Below are positions 61,545 to 64,000 of a DNA stretch of 64,000 bases, piece after piece. Every line of letters begins with the position of its first letter. The first letter of the stretch is position 1. The notes beneath the pieces are model-generated. The model was not told the DNA's origin. It ran no database searches and saw only the letters and a list, made by a program, of their open reading frames with translations. This DNA comes from [Leptolyngbya] sp. PCC 7376 (GTDB lineage: Bacteria > Cyanobacteriota > Cyanobacteriia > Cyanobacteriales > MRBY01): the NCBI RefSeq assembly GCF_000316605.1, contig NC_019683.1, positions 3,642,036 through 3,706,035 of the forward strand. The letters run 5' to 3'. The translations under genes were made by a program, and so were the position numbers.

Positions 61545-62490
61545 TAGCAGTAGCCAAAAGGGCTAAGGAGTTGCTATACGCAGAGTCATATCCATGGCAT
61601 CTCTGGGGGATGGACTATGTCTGAGTTGCTTCCAAATACGACTTTTTAGCCAAGATCAGCATTGTGCAATCTTGTTTAAGTCTGGTGAATAGGGAGGCAG
61701 ATACCACACCTCACATTTCGCCTTTGCCAGGATTTCTGCAACCCTTCCTCCCTTATGGAAAGTGGCATTATCCAAAATCAATATCTGATTGGGCTTTAAT
61801 TCCGGTAGCAAACAGTTCTCTAACCACACCTCAAACACATGGGGGTTACAAGAGCCTTCCACAATAAAAGGTGCAAACAGTTTGCCTCGACTCCATGCGG
61901 CAATCCTCTTAACTCTTCCGCGACGGCTTCCTGACTTGAGGTCATAAACTCTTTCCTCTTCAGGGCCATAGCCATAGTCATACTGACCGTCTCTCTCATC
62001 TATTCCCGACTCATCACAGTAGATGATTTGTTCGGGTTTTAATCTTGCTAGTTCTTGCCTCAATGCTTCTCGCTTCTGTTCATCCCTTTCCTGATACCCA
62101 TAGGCCTTTTTTGCGAGTAAAATCTATCTTCTTCAACATTCTCGATATGGTGCGACGACTCATCACATCACCCGCTGCCATTTCTGCCTGGGTTTTATCT
62201 GGATGCTGTTGCACAAAGCTTTTGAATGCTTCCCAGTCTGTGATTTTGTGACCATAGCCTTTCTGATACCCTGTTTTGGCTCTGTAAAATTTCCTGTTTG
62301 CTCTAGTCGTTGTATCCAGAGATAAAGGCTATTAAGGCCAAGACCGAACATTTCACAGACATCTTTTTTCAGGATACCTAGTGCTATTGCAGCAAGAGCT
62401 TTCCGACGTAGGTCATCACTATCAGCAACTGGCATTTTTAATCTAGATACAGACTTCCCTCCTCATTCTAAAACTATTCGGCCACTGCTA
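61545..62490 (-). mobile_element. IS630-family element, copy C
   Basis: Ends: TAGCAGTAGCCAAAAGGG on the left and, inverted, TAGCAGTGGCCGAATAG on the right, with TA on both sides (61543-61544 and 62491-62492). Length 946 bases. It is the same subgroup as the truncated copy at 21570. The right side abuts an IS1 remnant; the left side does not, so flanking DNA was rearranged after or during insertion. Confidence 0.88.
61656..62435 (-). pseudogene. IS630-family transposase, copy C, degenerate
   Basis: The start ATG at 62435 (MPVADSDDLRRKALAAIALG) leads into a frame that shifts early (LEQTGNFTEPKQGIRKAMV) relative to copy B. The catalytic half is readable from 62063 as RQELARLKPEQIIYCDESG, LILDNATFHKGGRVAEIL and WYLPPYSPDLNKI. 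It then stops at a TGA after NKIAQC, where relatives continue with a tryptophan codon. Together with copy B the full ancestral protein can be reconstructed. Not functional as it stands. Confidence 0.85.
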
Positions 62491-62492
62491 TA

Positions 62493-62756
62493 GCTGGTTT
62501 TACCTATCTCTTTACCGACAGCTTGATGACGTTTACGAGGGAAGACAGTGCCATAGGCTGACCAAAAATCAGTATAAGCCACATCACATTGACGATAGAC
62601 CTCAGGTAAAGATTCCCACAAATGCTTTGCTCCTAACTCAGAGCAGTCTCCCACGTAGACTCCCACAATCTCACGAGCATCGACTCTATAGCAGTCGCCA
62701 GATAGATTAAGACACTCCACAATGGTTTTGCAGACAAGCTCAGGATTGAGGTTCAC
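62493..62756 (-). pseudogene. IS1-family transposase remnant
   Basis: About 85 codons of an InsB-type protein: KTIVECLNLSGDCYRVDARE, IVGVYVGDCSELGAKHLWES and YTDFWSAYGTVFPRKRHQAV, ending at GKEIGKTS where IS630 copy C begins. The N-terminal catalytic region and the C-terminal part are missing. A GACCACTGCTATA end at about 62779-62791, like an IS630 terminus, lies just beyond it. Confidence 0.8.
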
Positions 62757-62792
62757 ATGATGTATTCAAACTAAATGACCACTGCTATATAT

Positions 62793-63317
62793 CAAAGGAA
62801 ACAGTCAATCTGCAATCGATGATGTAACTATCACCGACAACAACATCTCAACATCTGGAGACGTTAATACCTTTGGTGCCTAAATGAATGTCAACACAAT
62901 CCTTTTGCAGAATACTATGGTCTCAGGCAATACCGTTACGACAATTGGAAATAGCGCTAGTGGTATTTATGTACTTGCTCAAAATCTCAATGGAAAAATC
63001 GAAACTTCTACCATATCGGGCAATACAGTACAAACATTTGGAAATATATTAAGACGGAATCATCATGCGTGCAGCAGGGCCTAATGCAACAATTGAGCAA
63101 GCTGTAATCACAGACAATACGGTATCTTCGGCAGGCAACTATGCTGATGGCACAGGTATTCTTACCCATAATGACACCTCTTTCCTTAATCAGGTAACCA
63201 TTATAGGTAACAACGTTCTGCAATCTGGCGCTAATAGTTTTATTGTCCAAGCGCGAAATGCAAGTGAAGCTATCTGCATTGCTCAATTCAGCAACAATAG
63301 CAGTGGTCTTCCTCATG
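62793..63317 (+). pseudogene. Decayed beta-helix-type surface protein gene
   Basis: Repeats of the form VTITDNNISTSGDVNTFG, TMVSGNTVTTIGNSASGIYV, STISGNTVQTFGN and AVITDNTVSSAGNYADGTGI indicate a right-handed parallel beta-helix, as found in secreted adhesins and pectate-lyase-like proteins. A TAA at 62881-62883 and a frameshift near 63050 break the gene. The 3' end is cut by an IS982 at about 63318, and the 5' end by the IS1/IS630 zone. The original length is unknown. Confidence 0.7.
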
Positions 63318-64000
63318 TAACGTGAGTTCGGGATAAGAAAGAAAAAGGAGAAAGTGCATATTGTGGAAGCTGATAACCAGTCCACCACTTTCTCCCATGA
63401 CCAGTCTAGAACCTTTGTTCTGTTCCATTGATGATTTCTGCCAAGTCTTTGAACCTCAATGGCAACAACAATTACTGGTCTCAAAACAAAGACAGCGGCG
63501 TCGCCCCAGAAGCCTTAGTCTCAGTGAGATAATGACGATACTGATTACTTTTGATCAATCTCATTATCGTCACTTCAAGTATTTCTATCTCATCAATGTG
63601 CGTCATCACTGGCGACGAGCCTTTCCCAGAGCCGTGAGTTACCAACGTTTTGTGGAGTGGATGCCTTCAACATTAGTACCGCTGTGCATCTATTTGCGTC
63701 ACTGTTATGGCCAATGCACAGGCATCAGCTTTATTGATGCCACCAGTATCAAGGTTTGCCACAATCGCTGCATCGTGAAAGTCACACCCGGCAACACCGA
63801 TGATAGAAAGCCGGTAGTGGAGCTTTTGAAAGAGTTATCGGGAAAAGTCTTTGCCGATAAAGGTTACGTCTCTCAAGCTCTGGCACAGTATTTACAAGAA
63901 GAATATGATGTGAGGCTTCTAGCTAAGCCTCGTCGCAATATGAAGAATCACCTGATGCTTTGGCGTGACAAAGTGTTTGCTCGTAAGCGAGCTTTGATTG
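63318..64000 (+). mobile_element. IS982-family element, copy B (cut by window end)
   Basis: The left end AACGTGAGTTCGGGATAAG (63319) is the counterpart of the right end of copy A at 21375. The element continues past the window end. Confidence 0.85.
63397..64000 (+). CDS. IS982-family transposase, partial, with internal deletion
   Basis: ATG at 63397 (MTSLEPLFCSIDDFCQVFEP). It is collinear with the copy at 19163 through CTGISFIDATSIKVCHNRCI and then jumps directly to KVTPGNTDDRKPVVELLKEL. About 37 residues are absent, without loss of frame, between NRCI and VTPGN, relative to copy A. The remaining FADKGYVSQALAQYLQEEYD and KPRRNMKNHLML are intact, and the gene runs off the window. The missing part lies between the first and second catalytic aspartates, so activity is doubtful. 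Confidence 0.82.
   Translation, partial: MTSLEPLFCSIDDFCQVFEPQWQQQLLVSKQRQRRRPRSLSLSEIMTILITFDQSHYRHFKYFYLINVRHHWRRAFPRAVSYQRFVEWMPSTLVPLCIYLRHCYGQCTGISFIDATSIKVCHNRCIVKVTPGNTDDRKPVVELLKELSGKVFADKGYVSQALAQYLQEEYDVRLLAKPRRNMKNHLMLWRDKVFARKRALI

Noticed and set aside
1-64000. tRNA, rRNA, CRISPR, retron, diversity-generating retroelement and toxin-antitoxin loci
   Set aside because: No characteristic sequences, protein motifs or paired small genes were recognised on either strand.

Overview
The window is chromosomal DNA from a phycobilisome-containing cyanobacterium. The evidence is the genes psb28, psb30/ycf12, apcD, ftn2/zipN, crtD, an ndbB-like quinone reductase and an OstA/LptD-like DUF3769 protein, plus very frequent HIP1 palindromes (GCGATCGC). 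The gene set and composition suggest a marine or euryhaline Synechococcus/Picosynechococcus or Leptolyngbya-like strain; that placement is inference.

Layout. 1-5.3 kb is housekeeping: the end of a DnaJ-type chaperone gene, thiL, a sugar ABC permease, holB and psb28. 5.5-15.1 kb is an accessory surface or secretion region: two PTPA-CTERM-type secreted proteins flank a 1276-residue BspA-like leucine-rich-repeat protein and a 1092-residue RTX/crystallin protein. The two giants end in the same triple-repeat module. All four genes share a promoter-leader motif with tandem CATGACYAAA boxes and a GTATTTTTTCT block, so they look like one co-regulated set. 15.3-22.3 kb is a nest of insertion sequences (IS6, IS256 twice, IS630, IS5, IS982, a MITE) in which insertion order, target duplications and empty sites can be read from the DNA. 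22.5-32.2 kb carries the DUF3769 gene, gcvH, pepP, pdhA, ftn2, a DUF2227 gene, a phosphoribosyltransferase and apcD.

32-47 kb holds a GGDEF/EAL signalling protein, hydrolases, gshB beside a frameshifted ATP-grasp gene, recJ, psb30, a cysteine-cluster protein, and a minus-strand group of a membrane-anchored hydrolase, a multipass membrane protein and a secreted protein. 48-55.4 kb has an inositol-phosphatase-type enzyme, an ndbB-like gene, a HAD phosphatase, crtD, a TPR protein and a two-gene unit of an amino-acid racemase (broken at an A8 tract) and a DUF1611 protein, probably for a D-amino acid. 56-61.3 kb has ffh, an intact IS1-type element, a WecA/TagO-type glycosyl-1-phosphate transferase, glyA and a small cysteine protein. 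61.5-64 kb is a second decayed zone: IS630, an IS1 remnant, a broken beta-helix gene and an IS982 cut by the window end.

The most unusual content is the four-gene surface-protein regulon with its duplicated leaders and terminators. Other items worth attention are the racemase-DUF1611 pair, three short unannotated reading frames, and the identical in-frame TGA in both IS256 copies. No tRNA, rRNA, CRISPR array or toxin-antitoxin pair was recognised.
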